Shown here piece by piece: positions 5,772-6,104 of a stretch of 6,104 nucleotides of DNA (position 1 is the stretch's first letter; each line of letters begins with the position of its first letter). The translations under genes were made by a program, and so were the position numbers. The notes below the pieces were generated by a model. That model did not search any database. It was not told the origin of the DNA and saw nothing but the letters and a program-made list of their open reading frames with translations. This DNA is from an uncultured Phascolarctobacterium sp. (GTDB lineage Bacteria > Bacillota > Negativicutes > Acidaminococcales > Acidaminococcaceae). The stretch spans positions 1 through 6,104 of the forward strand of contig CAMFZA010000111.1 of assembly GCA_946002345.1 (NCBI GenBank). Reading direction: 5' to 3'.

Positions 5772-6104
5772 ATGAAAAAAATCTTATTGGTATTATCCTT
5801 GATCGTAGCCATGGCTATGATGATCGTTGGCTGCGGTGGTGGCGACAAGAAGGAAGCTGCTAAGGACGGCGGCAAAAAAATCACCGTTGGCTTCTCTGTA
5901 TCCACCCAAAACAACCCCTTCTTCGTTGACCTGGCAAAGGGTGTACAAGCAAAGGCTAAGGAAATGGGCGTTACCGTAAAGATCGTTGATGCTCAAAACG
6001 ACCCTGCTAAGCAAGCTAACGATATTGCTGACCTGCTGCAATCCAACATCAGCGTGCTGTTGGTTAACCCCGTTGACTCCGCTGCTATTTCCACTTCCGT
6101 AAAG
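5772..6104 (+). CDS. rbsB: Ribose-binding lipoprotein of the ABC transporter (3' end outside window)
   Basis: Extracytoplasmic receptor that captures ribose and delivers it to RbsC. The 111 codons present start with a lipoprotein signal: MKK, a hydrophobic stretch, and lipobox IVGC with the lipidated Cys21. A short Gly/Lys/Asp/Glu-rich linker (22-36) precedes the periplasmic-binding-protein fold, as expected for a membrane-tethered receptor. ITVGFSVSTQNNPFFVDLAKG (37-57) closely resembles the E. coli RbsB N-terminus, including the NNPFF sugar-contact region. DAQNDPAKQANDI (73-85) and LLVNPVDSAAI (96-106) continue the match. Family members are about 300-325 residues, so roughly two thirds is missing. 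Codon choice differs from the upstream genes: asparagine is always AAC here, in keeping with a highly expressed protein. Galactose- or xylose-type receptors are related, but rbsK and rbsD argue for ribose. Confidence 0.93.
   Translation, partial: MKKILLVLSLIVAMAMMIVGCGGGDKKEAAKDGGKKITVGFSVSTQNNPFFVDLAKGVQAKAKEMGVTVKIVDAQNDPAKQANDIADLLQSNISVLLVNPVDSAAISTSVK

Noticed and set aside
5793..6041. Minus-strand ORF of 82 codons over rbsB
   Set aside because: It is antisense to the clearly coding, lipobox-bearing rbsB and resembles no known protein.

Overview
The window reads as bacterial chromosome from a Firmicutes-type organism. The evidence is a pyruvate kinase with the extra C-terminal phosphohistidine-type domain, strong AGGAGG-like ribosome binding sites, and a Bacillus-like order of ribose genes. 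Intergenic repeats built from CTCCCTC/GAGGGAG blocks suggest Negativicutes or a related gut Firmicute, but that placement is only an impression. All supported genes lie on the + strand.

Left part (1-1636): the 3' part of a pyruvate kinase gene, whose reading frame is interrupted by a stop at positions 5-7. After a 27-base gap comes an unrecognised, leucine- and tryptophan-rich, probably all-helical protein of about 329 residues. Positions 1637-1860 hold no gene. They contain a cluster of degenerate palindromic repeats, a possible terminator and a tentative promoter.

Right part (1861-6104): a ribose uptake and activation operon in the order rbsK-rbsD-rbsA-rbsC-rbsB, with rbsB cut by the window end. 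RbsB (lipoprotein receptor), RbsC (permease) and RbsA (double ATPase) import ribose. RbsD interconverts the pyranose and furanose-side forms, and RbsK phosphorylates ribose to ribose 5-phosphate for the pentose phosphate pathway. The LacI-type regulator rbsR, first in the Bacillus operon, is not present next to rbsK.

The genes are tightly packed (1-base overlap, 5-base gap, 24-base gap) except between rbsD and rbsA. There a 190-base gap is almost filled by a 174-base element with imperfect 26-base terminal inverted repeats, ending directly at the rbsA ribosome binding site. This element, the repeat cluster before rbsK, the broken pyruvate kinase frame and the unknown helical protein are the points worth a second look. 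I see no clear sign of a wholly new system here; the core is a conventional ribose operon.
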